Both the position numbers and the translations under genes were made by a program. 64,000 bases of DNA from an uncultured Fretibacterium sp. (lineage in GTDB: Bacteria; Synergistota; Synergistia; Synergistales; Aminobacteriaceae): contig CAMGZM010000002.1 of the NCBI GenBank assembly GCA_946183145.1, positions 186,001 through 250,000 on the forward strand. Reading direction: 5' to 3'. The notes below the pieces were generated by a model, which was given only the letters and a program-made list of their open reading frames with translations, searched no databases and had not been told where the DNA came from. Position 1 is the stretch's first letter. The number at the start of each line of letters is the position of its first letter. Shown here in pieces: positions 42,026-50,949 of this stretch.

Positions 42026-43990
42026 TTGCTGAAAAAATTTTGCACACTCGCAATCACATTCACACTTCTCATTATCACATCTTCAAATTCATATGCTGTG
42101 TCAAAACTTGAGGATTTATTCTGGCGGCGTTCATGGACAGAAATGGAGCTTCAGTTCAACGCCATCAAGAAGAAAACAGCACGCGATTATTCACTAATGG
42201 CGAACGCATACAGGTTCCAGGAGAAATGGCCGGAAGCCGTAACAATTCTCGAATCACAGTCGAAAAATTTTCCCGCGTCCGTAAGGCCGTATGCACAGAT
42301 GATACTGCTTTTGGGCTATGAGAATATCGGGCAGCCTCAGAAAGCATTAACCCTCGCAAACTCGCTGTATAATTCCGCGCCGTCTGACCTGAAATATTAT
42401 GTCGCGATGGCACAATACCGAATCAACGACTCGCAGGGCAATCCGTCAGCAGCTCTCACGGGATTAACGCGAATGTTACAGCACGCAGGAACGGACGAAC
42501 GCAAAATTTTCACGCTCTCGAAACTCATTCAGATACCCGGCAACAGGGACATCAATTCACACGCGCTGCAGCTGTTAGAGCTTCAGGCAGGGAGCAAGGA
42601 AGCAGCAGAAGTGCTTTCACGAGTCGCAAAGCCGAACAACAATATACGGGTCGCGTTAGGCATTCACTATCACACTGTCGGCAACAACTCTTCAGCCCTC
42701 GAAATTCTTACGGGCGCAACAGGACGCAAGGCGCAATATTATCGGGCGTGGGCAAGTTCACGGCTCAAGAGGAACAATGACGCTCTGAACATGTGGGGAA
42801 ATCTCGCAGTCAGCGGAAACTCTTACGCGTCAAGCTCCGTAATAAGAATCGCAGCCCTCGCAAAAGACAAAGGAATGCGCGACTCCTGCATGAGAGTATT
42901 AGACCGTATATCGCGTGAAAGAAGGGGAAACGTTCAGGCACGTGCGCTTCAGTCTCTCGTGAATCTCACAGGGAAATCGAACACAGCAAGAAGGGACGCG
43001 CTGGAGGCTCAAATACTCCGATCATTTCCCGGGACAACATTCGCGTTCAATACGTTGTGGGCGCGTGCGTGGCGGAATATGGACGCGGGGAATTACGCAG
43101 AGGCCGCAAAACTCTTCAGGCAGTGCGATGCTCCGGGGGTGAATCAATACAGGCGCGCAAGGATTCTCTATTGGCTCGCACAGGCTCAGGCACTCTCAGG
43201 ACAGAGTCAGGCATCAGCAAACACACTCGCTCTTCTCAAGCGGAAATATCCTCTCACGATTTACGCGTTCTTGACGGGTCAGAAGCCTAAAATTGTTGAC
43301 GGGACGAACCCGAATTTGACTCTTAAGCCTACGGAGCTTGAGCAATGGGGATATATCTATCACGCATACTTGAGACTTTCACGGCCAAAAGCAAGCACGC
43401 GGGAATTGTACCGGGCTTTGCACTTGTCGCGGTGGCTTGGGCTTGAGGAAAGTTACGCGGAGGCAAAAAGGCTTGAGACTCTCATGACATCATCAACAAC
43501 TATGTACCGTCAGGATCTTGAAGCGTTATACCCACGTCCGTTTAAGTCAATCGTTGACGCTGCATCAAGGCAATACGGAACGGAGACAAGTTTCATCTGG
43601 GCGATAATGCGTCAGGAAAGCGCGTTCAAACCTAACGCAAGAAGCTGGGCAGGCGCGGCCGGATTAATGCAGTTCATGCCCGCAACAGCTAAAGAGGAGT
43701 CAAAACGTGCAGGGATTCCGAACTACAACCTTTACGACCCTAAGGACAGCATAAGGCTAGGCGCGTCTCATCTGAATTGGCTGAAGAAGAATCTAGGACG
43801 CGAGGAATACGTCATGGCCGCATACAACGCAGGCTCAGGAAATGCCCGGAAATGGCTCAAAAACGGCGGGGCTAATGTGGATCTCGCGCGATGGGTTGAA
43901 GCCGTGAAAATTTCTGAGACAAACGATTACGTTCAGAAGGTCAGCGCAAATCTTGAAGTCTACAGGCTGTTATACGGCGATGGAAAATAA
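42026..43990 (+). CDS. Soluble lytic murein transglycosylase (Slt70-like)
   Basis: Periplasmic peptidoglycan lyase making 1,6-anhydroMurNAc ends, 654 residues. A signal peptide ends SNSYA. Residues about 30-490 form a superhelical, TPR-like alpha region (many A/L helices, for example GNYAEAAKLFRQCDAPG). The SLT catalytic domain is C-terminal: FIWAIMRQESAFKPNARSWAGAAGLMQFMP with catalytic Glu in RQES, then LYDPKDSIRLGASHLNWL and YVMAAYNAGSGNARKW. The start is TTG with GAGGAG upstream. Its stop overlaps the tilS start. Confidence 0.93.
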   Translation: MLKKFCTLAITFTLLIITSSNSYAVSKLEDLFWRRSWTEMELQFNAIKKKTARDYSLMANAYRFQEKWPEAVTILESQSKNFPASVRPYAQMILLLGYENIGQPQKALTLANSLYNSAPSDLKYYVAMAQYRINDSQGNPSAALTGLTRMLQHAGTDERKIFTLSKLIQIPGNRDINSHALQLLELQAGSKEAAEVLSRVAKPNNNIRVALGIHYHTVGNNSSALEILTGATGRKAQYYRAWASSRLKRNNDALNMWGNLAVSGNSYASSSVIRIAALAKDKGMRDSCMRVLDRISRERRGNVQARALQSLVNLTGKSNTARRDALEAQILRSFPGTTFAFNTLWARAWRNMDAGNYAEAAKLFRQCDAPGVNQYRRARILYWLAQAQALSGQSQASANTLALLKRKYPLTIYAFLTGQKPKIVDGTNPNLTLKPTELEQWGYIYHAYLRLSRPKASTRELYRALHLSRWLGLEESYAEAKRLETLMTSSTTMYRQDLEALYPRPFKSIVDAASRQYGTETSFIWAIMRQESAFKPNARSWAGAAGLMQFMPATAKEESKRAGIPNYNLYDPKDSIRLGASHLNWLKKNLGREEYVMAAYNAGSGNARKWLKNGGANVDLARWVEAVKISETNDYVQKVSANLEVYRLLYGDGK

Positions 43991-44999
43991 TCCGGCAAAA
44001 ATCCCGTATCACCTTTCAGATTACGTTCTGAGAAAATATTTTGTTGAGACGGGGACTCGTCAGTCGTGGCTTCCTGAAAACGGGCGTAATATCGCTCTTG
44101 CTGTTTCAGGCGGAGGGGATTCGCTCGCGCTGCTGTGGCTGTTCAGGAAGTTTTACGGCGGTGATGTTACAGCTGTACACATCAATCACGGCATAAGAGG
44201 AAACGAGTCGGACGATGACGAGAGATTCACGGCCATGTTCGCAAAGAATCTCGGCGCAAATTTCCGGGCTGTGAGGGTTGATGTTCCGTCAGAAAAAATG
44301 AAGGGCGAGTCCCTCGAAACGTCAGCAAGAAGACTCCGCCTTAACGCATTAGCAGATACAGCGCGTGAACTCGGAATCACATCAATCATGCTCGGACATA
44401 ACCGCGACGACTTGGCCGAGACTGTACTCTTCAACATTTTGCGGGGGACAGGGATTCGCGGTGCTGTAGGAATGACGGAATCGACTCAGGCTTACGGCGT
44501 TACGTTTTTCCGGCCTCTTTTGGGATTGAGGCGTGAATTTCTGCGTGAGATTCTGCACTCAAGGGGCTATTCATGGCGCGAGGACTCAACGAACAATGAC
44601 GACAGATATACGCGGAACTTCATACGGCTGAAACTTCTGCCCGCAATCGAGTCCAACATCAACGCTTCAGCCGCTGAACATTTAGCGCAATTCGGGGAGG
44701 ACATGAGGAAGATACGCGATAATGAGGACGAAAGAAGCCGGGAAATTCTCACGTCATGCCTTGATGATTCGCACACTCTTGACCGCAGGAAGCTCCGCAA
44801 GTTTTCTCATGATGATATTGCGATTGTGATTCGTGATTTGGGGCGGCAATTGGGACTCAAAACTTTATCGCGGGGAAGGTGCAGCGAATTAGCCGGGCTT
44901 ATCGTCAAGGGAGGAAATTTCATCTTCCAGTGGTGCGGAAATATGACGGTCATCGGCAGGAACGGGAAAATATTTTTTGAGGAGGGAAAATCCGTTTGA
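43980..44999 (+). CDS. tilS: tRNA(Ile)-lysidine synthase TilS
   Basis: Modifies C34 of the tRNA-Ile CAU anticodon to lysidine, 339 residues. ATG 43980 is preferred; it overlaps the stop of the transglycosylase gene. The PP-loop is ALAVSGGGDSLALLWLF. VHINHGIRGNESDDDERF, LGHNRDDLAETVLFNILRGTGIRG and the C-terminal NFIRLKLLPAIE are diagnostic. The C-terminal domain is short but ends with a plausible IFFEEGKSV. It overlaps the next gene by four bases (TTGA). Confidence 0.93.
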   Translation: MENNPAKIPYHLSDYVLRKYFVETGTRQSWLPENGRNIALAVSGGGDSLALLWLFRKFYGGDVTAVHINHGIRGNESDDDERFTAMFAKNLGANFRAVRVDVPSEKMKGESLETSARRLRLNALADTARELGITSIMLGHNRDDLAETVLFNILRGTGIRGAVGMTESTQAYGVTFFRPLLGLRREFLREILHSRGYSWREDSTNNDDRYTRNFIRLKLLPAIESNINASAAEHLAQFGEDMRKIRDNEDERSREILTSCLDDSHTLDRRKLRKFSHDDIAIVIRDLGRQLGLKTLSRGRCSELAGLIVKGGNFIFQWCGNMTVIGRNGKIFFEEGKSV

Positions 45000-47467
45000 C
45001 GCAGAAATTACTTGAAGACTTTGAAGAGTTACGCAGAATTTTACAGCACAGGGCGGAGGAATTACAGCAGCAGGAAAAATTGAGGGATATTGACGCAAAA
45101 CGCGCAGACCTTGAGAGACGCACCGCGCTATTTGTACCGTCAAAACAACGTCTCGAACGCGGCGGGAAAACCTTGGAGCTTGGCGAGGAGTACGAAGCAA
45201 TAAAGGACTTGAGGGAACAGCGCGGGAAAAACAAAATCCGTCAGGACTCATTGCGCGATGATTTGACCGAAGCACGAACAGCACTGCAGAACGCAGAAGA
45301 GGCACTCACTATCATTGAGGCAGAATACCGCGACAAATTAGCCGAACAAACAAAACTCGCAAATCTCGCACAGCGCGTTAAAGCACTTGACGCACAAATC
45401 TCAGACAGATCCGACGCAGTAATTCAGGCACGGAATGAATACGAAGACTCAGAGCGTGAATACCGCGAATGTTCCGCAAAAGTTGAGTCGGAGCAAATAT
45501 CCCTCGAACGTCTTGAAGTCGCATTGCGTGAAGCCCGGAAATTCTTGCAGCAGCACTCAATAGATGAGAAATTGCAGACGGGGTTGTCAGGCATTCAGAA
45601 ATGTTTTGCTATGTTCGTTCAGGCCGATGAAAAGCACACGGGACTCAAAATTGCGTGGTCAAAAGCTATTCAGCGGAAATTGCAGGCACAATCAACCCTC
45701 AACGACAGAAGCGCGATGTTCTCGGACGTAAATCACCGTTATGCCGTAATCGATAAGAATTACGCAAGGGCGCGGGCATTCTACGAGGGTACACTCAAAG
45801 GCAAATCCATAACCGAATGGCGCGAAATCTGCGAGAAGTGCAACAAAAAACTTTCTGACCTTGACGAGCTGTACAAAAAATTTCAGGAAGTAAGAAGCCT
45901 TGAAGACAAGCTCAAAAATTTTCAGGACATAAGATTACGCATTCAGCAGGAGACTCGCACACTGAACATACGCGACATAGAGCAGTCCGGGAAGATTCAC
46001 GAATTGCAGCAGGAAGCAGAACGCCTCGAAAAACGCGCGGCACTCTTACGCAGAATAGAAGACCTTGACGCGGTGAGAGAACTTTTGCAGGACGGCGTGG
46101 CATGCCCCCTTTGCGGCTCAATGACTCATCCCTACACATCAGGCGCGACAATCCCGGATCCCGAACAAGTTCACAGGCAGCTGCAGGAAACACAGCGGGA
46201 ATTAGCCGAACTCAGAGACGCATTGACGACAAGACAGACGAAAGCCGGAAAACTCAGCGAGGAAAGCACAGAAGTCGGGCGCGGTGAAGCGGAATTACGG
46301 AAGAAGATCAACGAACTCACAGCGGAAATATCATCAAAAGTTTCACTGTTGGGACTCAAAATGAGCGCGGGAATTTCACCGTTTGAGGAAATAGACCGTG
46401 AACGACAGAGAACACGCGACACACTGCAATTAGCACGCAACGCCGCCGACACAGCAGAGGAAGCCGAACGCGAAATGAAAGCCACCGCCGATGAGCTTGA
46501 CAAAATCCGTGAGACACGCGAGGAAGTTACACGCATTCAGCAGGACGCACTTTTTGCCGTTCAGAACGCGCGCGCAGAGGAAGAACAGCTTGACACAGAG
46601 ACAAAGACTCAGGCCGAAATTTTAGCGAGCCTCAAACGTGAATTAATCTCACAGATTACGGCTTACGGCTATAAGACTCTCCCCGACAAGAATCCGGCGG
46701 AAGTCGTTGAAGTCCTCGAAAAACGTATGCGCGACTGGCAGGAAGGCTCCGTAAAACGTGATGAGCTTGAACGCGAATTATCTCTCGCAAACACAAAAAT
46801 GTCGGCCATGAAGAAGAGCAAAGAGTCCCTCAGAGTCAAACGCGAGGAATTATTGAGCCGCCTTAAAGCTGTAGAGGCTGACAGGGATTCAGTTCAGCAG
46901 CAGAGGATCATTCTTTTTGCGTCAAGAAAGCCTGATGACGAAATGTCGCGGATGAATGCAGATGTCGAGTCATTGCGCTCACAGCTCAACGAACGCCGCG
47001 ATGACAAGAACGCAAAATCTCAGGCACTCGAAAGAATCCAGACCGATATTCACACGCTTGAAACTGAGACAGCAAAAGGCCGCGAGGATTTACAGCGTCA
47101 TGAGATAAATTTCAACAAGAGGCTTCTGGCATTGGGTTTCAGGAACGAGGAAGATTATTCCGCCGCATGTCTTACGCCTGACGAACGCAGAGACCTTCAG
47201 AACAAATTGCGCGAACTCTCACAGGAAGATTTAGACCTCAAAGCAGAACGCGAGAATACACGCGCAAAAATTTTAGAGCTTCAAGCCGACGGAATGAGCC
47301 GGACTAATGACGAGATTACAGAGATTGCAGAGCGGCTCAAAAATGAACTTTCTGAAAATGACAATGACGAATCAGAGTCAACAGTTTACCGCGAAAAAAT
47401 TAACGGTGAAATTATCCCTGCGGTTAAAGATTTGATGCTTACATGCGGGCTTGAGGAGGTATTTTGA
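44996..47467 (+). CDS. SbcC/Rad50-like zinc-hook coiled-coil protein lacking both ATPase lobes
   Basis: 823 residues, almost entirely coiled coil. The zinc-hook motif CPLCG is at residues 370-373 in GVACPLCGSMTHPYTSG, near the middle, exactly as in SbcC/Rad50. The distal arm has GFRNEEDYSAACLTPDERRDLQ, like the SbcC second arm. However, the protein begins directly in helical sequence (MTQKLLEDFEELRRILQ) with no Walker A, and ends at CGLEEVF with no LSGGE signature or Walker B, so both halves of the ABC head are absent. Flanking genes (tilS, GNAT) do not encode the missing parts and overlap it, so this is not an obvious frameshift. TTG start overlaps tilS. No sbcD is adjacent. Confidence 0.8.
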   Translation: MTQKLLEDFEELRRILQHRAEELQQQEKLRDIDAKRADLERRTALFVPSKQRLERGGKTLELGEEYEAIKDLREQRGKNKIRQDSLRDDLTEARTALQNAEEALTIIEAEYRDKLAEQTKLANLAQRVKALDAQISDRSDAVIQARNEYEDSEREYRECSAKVESEQISLERLEVALREARKFLQQHSIDEKLQTGLSGIQKCFAMFVQADEKHTGLKIAWSKAIQRKLQAQSTLNDRSAMFSDVNHRYAVIDKNYARARAFYEGTLKGKSITEWREICEKCNKKLSDLDELYKKFQEVRSLEDKLKNFQDIRLRIQQETRTLNIRDIEQSGKIHELQQEAERLEKRAALLRRIEDLDAVRELLQDGVACPLCGSMTHPYTSGATIPDPEQVHRQLQETQRELAELRDALTTRQTKAGKLSEESTEVGRGEAELRKKINELTAEISSKVSLLGLKMSAGISPFEEIDRERQRTRDTLQLARNAADTAEEAEREMKATADELDKIRETREEVTRIQQDALFAVQNARAEEEQLDTETKTQAEILASLKRELISQITAYGYKTLPDKNPAEVVEVLEKRMRDWQEGSVKRDELERELSLANTKMSAMKKSKESLRVKREELLSRLKAVEADRDSVQQQRIILFASRKPDDEMSRMNADVESLRSQLNERRDDKNAKSQALERIQTDIHTLETETAKGREDLQRHEINFNKRLLALGFRNEEDYSAACLTPDERRDLQNKLRELSQEDLDLKAERENTRAKILELQADGMSRTNDEITEIAERLKNELSENDNDESESTVYREKINGEIIPAVKDLMLTCGLEEVF

Positions 47468-48213
47468 TGGTGAATGATGCCTTGCGTGATATGCGGTTCA
47501 TGATGGAGTGCCTGAGAAATATTCCGTCAAATGAAAGTATTGCTCTCGGTAATGGCTTCTGCGTTTCAACAAAAACTGAGGCTGAAAACTGGGTGTATTT
47601 TCCCGGTTGCGTGAATGACATTGAGACCGTGAAAGCAGCAGCAAAATTTTTCAGCAAGCGTAACGAGGGATTCACATGGCCTGTTTTTGACGGAGGGAAT
47701 GAGATTCTTTCTGACGCTGGATTATTTTACGGGGGACAATTGCGGGCAATGAGTCTTGATTCTGACTCTGTGATTTCGATTCGCGGAAATGATTCCGTAA
47801 CGTTCAGTGCTGTAACGTCGCGTGAAGATTCTCTGCGCTGGGCTAAATGTTCGTGGACTGCTTTCGAGTATGAAGACGATGAACCGTCAGAGGATTATTT
47901 TGCGTTTGCTGAAAACTTGATGAGCTGCAAAAATTTCGCGCTGTATATTGCGGTGCTTCATGGCCGTGATTGCGGTACGTTTATGATTACGGATGATGAT
48001 AATTTGTCGGGAGTATATTATTTCGCGGTTCTTCCTGAGATGAGGCGAAAAGGAATCGCGGCGGCAATGATGAATGAGATTCGCAGATTGTCTCACGGGA
48101 AAAACGGGCAAAAAATTGTACTTCAGGCTGAATCAAAGGGCGTTCCGTTCTATTCTGCTTACGGGTTCAAGGACGCGGGCGGGATTGATATTTTCAGCAA
48201 CTCTGAAGACTAG
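47467..48213 (+). CDS. GNAT family N-acetyltransferase
   Basis: Cytoplasmic acetyltransferase, 248 residues, with ATG 47467 seven bases after GGAGG. The N-terminal 120 residues (MVNDALRDMRFMMECLRNIP...) are not recognised. The GNAT fold is C-terminal: IAVLHGRDCGTFMITDD, the acetyl-CoA loop YYFAVLPEMRRKGIAAAMMNEI with the Arg/Gln-x-x-Gly-x-Gly/Ala pattern, and VLQAESKGVPFYSAYGFKDAG. It overlaps the preceding gene's stop; substrate unknown. Confidence 0.82.
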   Translation: MVNDALRDMRFMMECLRNIPSNESIALGNGFCVSTKTEAENWVYFPGCVNDIETVKAAAKFFSKRNEGFTWPVFDGGNEILSDAGLFYGGQLRAMSLDSDSVISIRGNDSVTFSAVTSREDSLRWAKCSWTAFEYEDDEPSEDYFAFAENLMSCKNFALYIAVLHGRDCGTFMITDDDNLSGVYYFAVLPEMRRKGIAAAMMNEIRRLSHGKNGQKIVLQAESKGVPFYSAYGFKDAGGIDIFSNSED

Positions 48214-48218
48214 TCAAC

Positions 48219-48258
48219 AAAAAAGCGGCTGGCGAGAAATTCCCCCGTCAACCGCAAA
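48219..48258. terminator. Bidirectional terminator between GNAT and nhaC
   Basis: GCGGCTGGCG (48225-48234) pairs nine of ten positions with CGTCAACCGC (48246-48255). AAAAAA on its left gives a T-run on the minus strand, where it ends nhaC; the plus strand has the weaker AAAATTTC. Confidence 0.75.
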
Positions 48259-48270
48259 ATTTCTTCTCAA

Positions 48271-49854
48271 TTATTCCGTAACTGGTTCAGCTTCAGCAAT
48301 GAAGACTCCCTCTTCTGTTTTCTCGTTCTTCCAGATTATTCCGAGTCCTAATGCAGTCATCGCAAAAGCCACAAGAGGATTCAGCCAGTTCATGAAGCAG
48401 TACGGCAGGTAATCGAGAGTCGCAACTCCCAAAACCGAACTCACGTAAACCCCGCATGTGTTCCACGGGACTAATACGCTTGTCATTGTGCCGGAGTCCT
48501 CAAGCGAACGAGACAGCATTACGGGCGCAAGTTTTTTCCCGTTCGGCCATGTACGCTCGTCAAATGCGCGCTTGAACATTCGCCCGGGCACGATGATTGA
48601 TAGATATTGTTCGGAGAGAAACACATTCGCCAGAAACGCCGACGCAAGAACAGAGCCGATTAACCCCGCAACGCTCTTAACGTGCCTCATTAACGCGTCA
48701 AGTATAACGTCAAGGAATCCGCAGACCTCCATAATTCCGCCGAGCGATAATGCAACAACTATCAAGCATATAGTCTCTAACATTGATGTCATTCCGCCTC
48801 GTGTGAAAAGCTGAGTGAGCAATCCTCCGACTTTCGAGAAAACTTCAGGCGTTACGCTGAATGCAGGACTGCCCGCCGTGAATGCGCTCGTGAATGCCCC
48901 TGTTGCCGCCGTAATTGCTTCAGGTGTTGCGGCCTCTGCGAATGTCCCTAAGTGTTCAGGAACGTAGCCGGAGAAAAGAACGTTGAGAGTCTCAAATGGC
49001 GTTGAACCTCTAATGAGTGATAACACAATGCTTGCCGCGATTCCTGAGACGATTCCGGGGATTGCGGGAATTTTCAGGAATGCCATCACGATAATCACCA
49101 TCGGCGGAATGAATGCCCACAGCGATATGTTGAACTCAGCGCGCATCATGCTCTGAATCAGCGCGATTCTTCCTCCGTCTGAACCCTGAGCGGAGTCGCC
49201 CATCATGAACGCGATTATTGCCGTGATTATGAGTGTGGGAATTGTTGACAGCATCATAGCTTTCACGTGTTCAAAGAGTTCACTTCCTGCTACAGCCGGG
49301 GCGAGGTTCGTTGTGTCTGAGAGCGGAGAAATTTTGTCCCCGAAATACGCGCCCGAAATCACGAATCCCGCTGTGATTGGGAGGGGTAATCCGAGTCCTG
49401 CGCTTATTCCGATTAACGCAACTCCTACAGTTGAGCTTGTAGTCCAGCAACAGCCCGTAGCAATCGCAACAACAACGGAGATTATCAGCGAGGCAAGGTA
49501 GAAATATCTCGGTGTCATGACTTCAAGCCCGTAATATATCATAGTCGCAACAACACCGCTCTGAATCCATGAGCCTACGAGGCATCCCACAAGAACGAGG
49601 ATAACAATCGCCTGAATTGAGACCTGAATCGCTCCGGCCATGCCCTTCTCAAGCTCTGACCACGAACGCCCAAGATACAGCGCACCGACTAGAGCCGCGA
49701 ATATTGCCGCGAACAACAGAGGAACTTGCGCGGGAAGTCCGAGTCCGAAGTGAGAGCCTGACTCTAATTCGACATCAACAACACCGAACGTAACAATTAA
49801 CGCGCTAATAAGGAGTACAGAAATCGACAGTAAAAGATTGGGACGCTTGCACAA
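48271..49854 (-). CDS. nhaC: Na+/H+ antiporter NhaC family
   Basis: Inner-membrane sodium/proton antiporter, about 527 residues and 11-13 membrane segments. TTG 49854 has GGAGG eight bases upstream; the longer reading from 49869 would include that site. Typical segments are GLPLPITAGFVISGAYFGDKISPLSDTTNLAPAVAGSELFEHVK and VMLSRSLEDSGTMTSVLVPWNTCGVYVSSVLGV, both highly conserved in NhaC. With a membrane pyrophosphatase nearby, sodium cycling is likely. Confidence 0.92.
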   Translation of the reverse strand: MCKRPNLLLSISVLLISALIVTFGVVDVELESGSHFGLGLPAQVPLLFAAIFAALVGALYLGRSWSELEKGMAGAIQVSIQAIVILVLVGCLVGSWIQSGVVATMIYYGLEVMTPRYFYLASLIISVVVAIATGCCWTTSSTVGVALIGISAGLGLPLPITAGFVISGAYFGDKISPLSDTTNLAPAVAGSELFEHVKAMMLSTIPTLIITAIIAFMMGDSAQGSDGGRIALIQSMMRAEFNISLWAFIPPMVIIVMAFLKIPAIPGIVSGIAASIVLSLIRGSTPFETLNVLFSGYVPEHLGTFAEAATPEAITAATGAFTSAFTAGSPAFSVTPEVFSKVGGLLTQLFTRGGMTSMLETICLIVVALSLGGIMEVCGFLDVILDALMRHVKSVAGLIGSVLASAFLANVFLSEQYLSIIVPGRMFKRAFDERTWPNGKKLAPVMLSRSLEDSGTMTSVLVPWNTCGVYVSSVLGVATLDYLPYCFMNWLNPLVAFAMTALGLGIIWKNEKTEEGVFIAEAEPVTE

Positions 49855-50016
49855 ATAACATTCCTCCAAAAATATAATGGGTGATTCATTTTCCGACTAT
49901 ACCCGGCAGTGTCCGCCAGAACTTTTTGAGGAATGCTTTTGCCTATTGGTCTTATCGGCTTAATTCGGAAAATCGCGCAAAGTTTACAGCATTTTGCTCA
50001 AATTGCAAGATTATTT

Positions 50017-50439
50017 TTACTCCCAATTTCTGTAGATTCCTGCGTCCCTTTTTGCCTGAGCTTTCTTTGAGATGTGAGTCCCTAATACGATATTTCCGAA
50101 GCCTTTGTGCTGCAAAAGTGCCTTCATTCTGTTCATGAACGGGCAGGGGAGTCTGTGAGCATTCTCGGAGCAAATGCACGTAGCGAAATGAATCGTAACA
50201 TCATCCTTGCTGATTCCCTCTTTGCGGAGCCTCATTGACAAATTTTCGAGCTTAACCGTAATATTTCCGCAGCACCCTCCGCACGTAAAAGACATGTAGC
50301 GAGTTCCTTCCGGGTAGCCTTCGAACTTTCCTGCGCGTTCGTAAAAATCTCTCATGCACAAGAATCCCGAACATCTTTTTATGACATCATCACACTGAAT
50401 TATCACTACAAGTTTTTGCGCGTTATCCGTCATTTTCAT
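50017..50439 (-). CDS. CGGC domain-containing protein
   Basis: Small cytoplasmic protein, 140 residues, of the CGGC family, proposed to bind zinc or a cluster. The name motif is in YMSFTCGGCCGNITVKL; earlier CDDVIKRCSGFLCMRDFYERAG and later IHFATCICSENAHRLPCPFMNRMK supply additional conserved Cys. It overlaps the upstream small gene by four bases (ATGA), so the two are co-translated. Function is not established in the family. Confidence 0.82.
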   Translation of the reverse strand: MKMTDNAQKLVVIIQCDDVIKRCSGFLCMRDFYERAGKFEGYPEGTRYMSFTCGGCCGNITVKLENLSMRLRKEGISKDDVTIHFATCICSENAHRLPCPFMNRMKALLQHKGFGNIVLGTHISKKAQAKRDAGIYRNWE

Positions 50440-50750
50440 ACCCTCCCGTATTTGCCGATAACATCATCATCAACAATGGCCTCGATTCCGTTTGACGCAA
50501 GAAGAGTTTTAACGCGTTCGTAATCTTCATTGAGAACGTCAACAAAATATATATCGCGGTCAATTTTTCCGTTTGCGCCGAAATTCCTGGGATCAAGTTT
50601 AGCCCCGCAGCCGCATGAGAAAAGCGAGTCTGCTGAATAATGCCCGGCCTTTACGCTTTTGAATCCCTCTGAGTAAAGAAGCTCTTTAATTTTTGTCCAC
50701 GTAATTTTGTCTTTGCGTTTGAAAATTGTTGTTCTCTTTGCGAGCCACAT
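50436..50750 (-). CDS. Hypothetical small protein, partner of the CGGC gene
   Basis: 104 residues, no signal peptide. The first half is basic with a short Cys patch (SLFSCGCGAKLDPRNFG). The second half, RDIYFVDVLNEDYERVKTLLASNGIEAIV, has the strand-helix-strand layout of DUF2007-like signal-transducing proteins, but the match is weak. GGAGG precedes the ATG and a TATAAT lies at 50782-50787 on the minus strand. It leads a two-gene operon with the CGGC gene. Confidence 0.5.
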   Translation of the reverse strand: MWLAKRTTIFKRKDKITWTKIKELLYSEGFKSVKAGHYSADSLFSCGCGAKLDPRNFGANGKIDRDIYFVDVLNEDYERVKTLLASNGIEAIVDDDVIGKYGRV

Positions 50751-50909
50751 TTTTTTTCCTCCTTCGTCATTAATTTTTGTAATTATAATTGCCGTATTAA
50801 ATGCGGAAAAGTAACTTTCAATCGCATTCGCAAGGATAGCCTTTAATGGTGCAAGGGCGTAATTGAGTCTGACGGTATGAGTCTTAATGCCTGAAAATTT
50901 CAGCTAGGG

Positions 50910-50915
50910 TATAAT
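50910..50915 (+). promoter_or_regulatory. -10 box of the ankyrin gene
   Basis: TATAAT 34 bases before ATG 50950, with AGGAGA as ribosome-binding site. The 100 bases upstream carry no recognised element. Confidence 0.45.
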
Positions 50916-50949
50916 TTCGGTCATTCACACAAAATTAGGAGAAAATAAC

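Noticed and set aside
44996-47467. Explaining the headless SbcC as a sequencing frameshift
   Set aside because: The flanking sequence is fully used by tilS and the GNAT gene, neither of which contains the missing ATPase motifs in any frame I read.
50760-50900. A possible riboswitch upstream of the ankyrin gene
   Set aside because: No recognised aptamer core or terminator/antiterminator pair was found.
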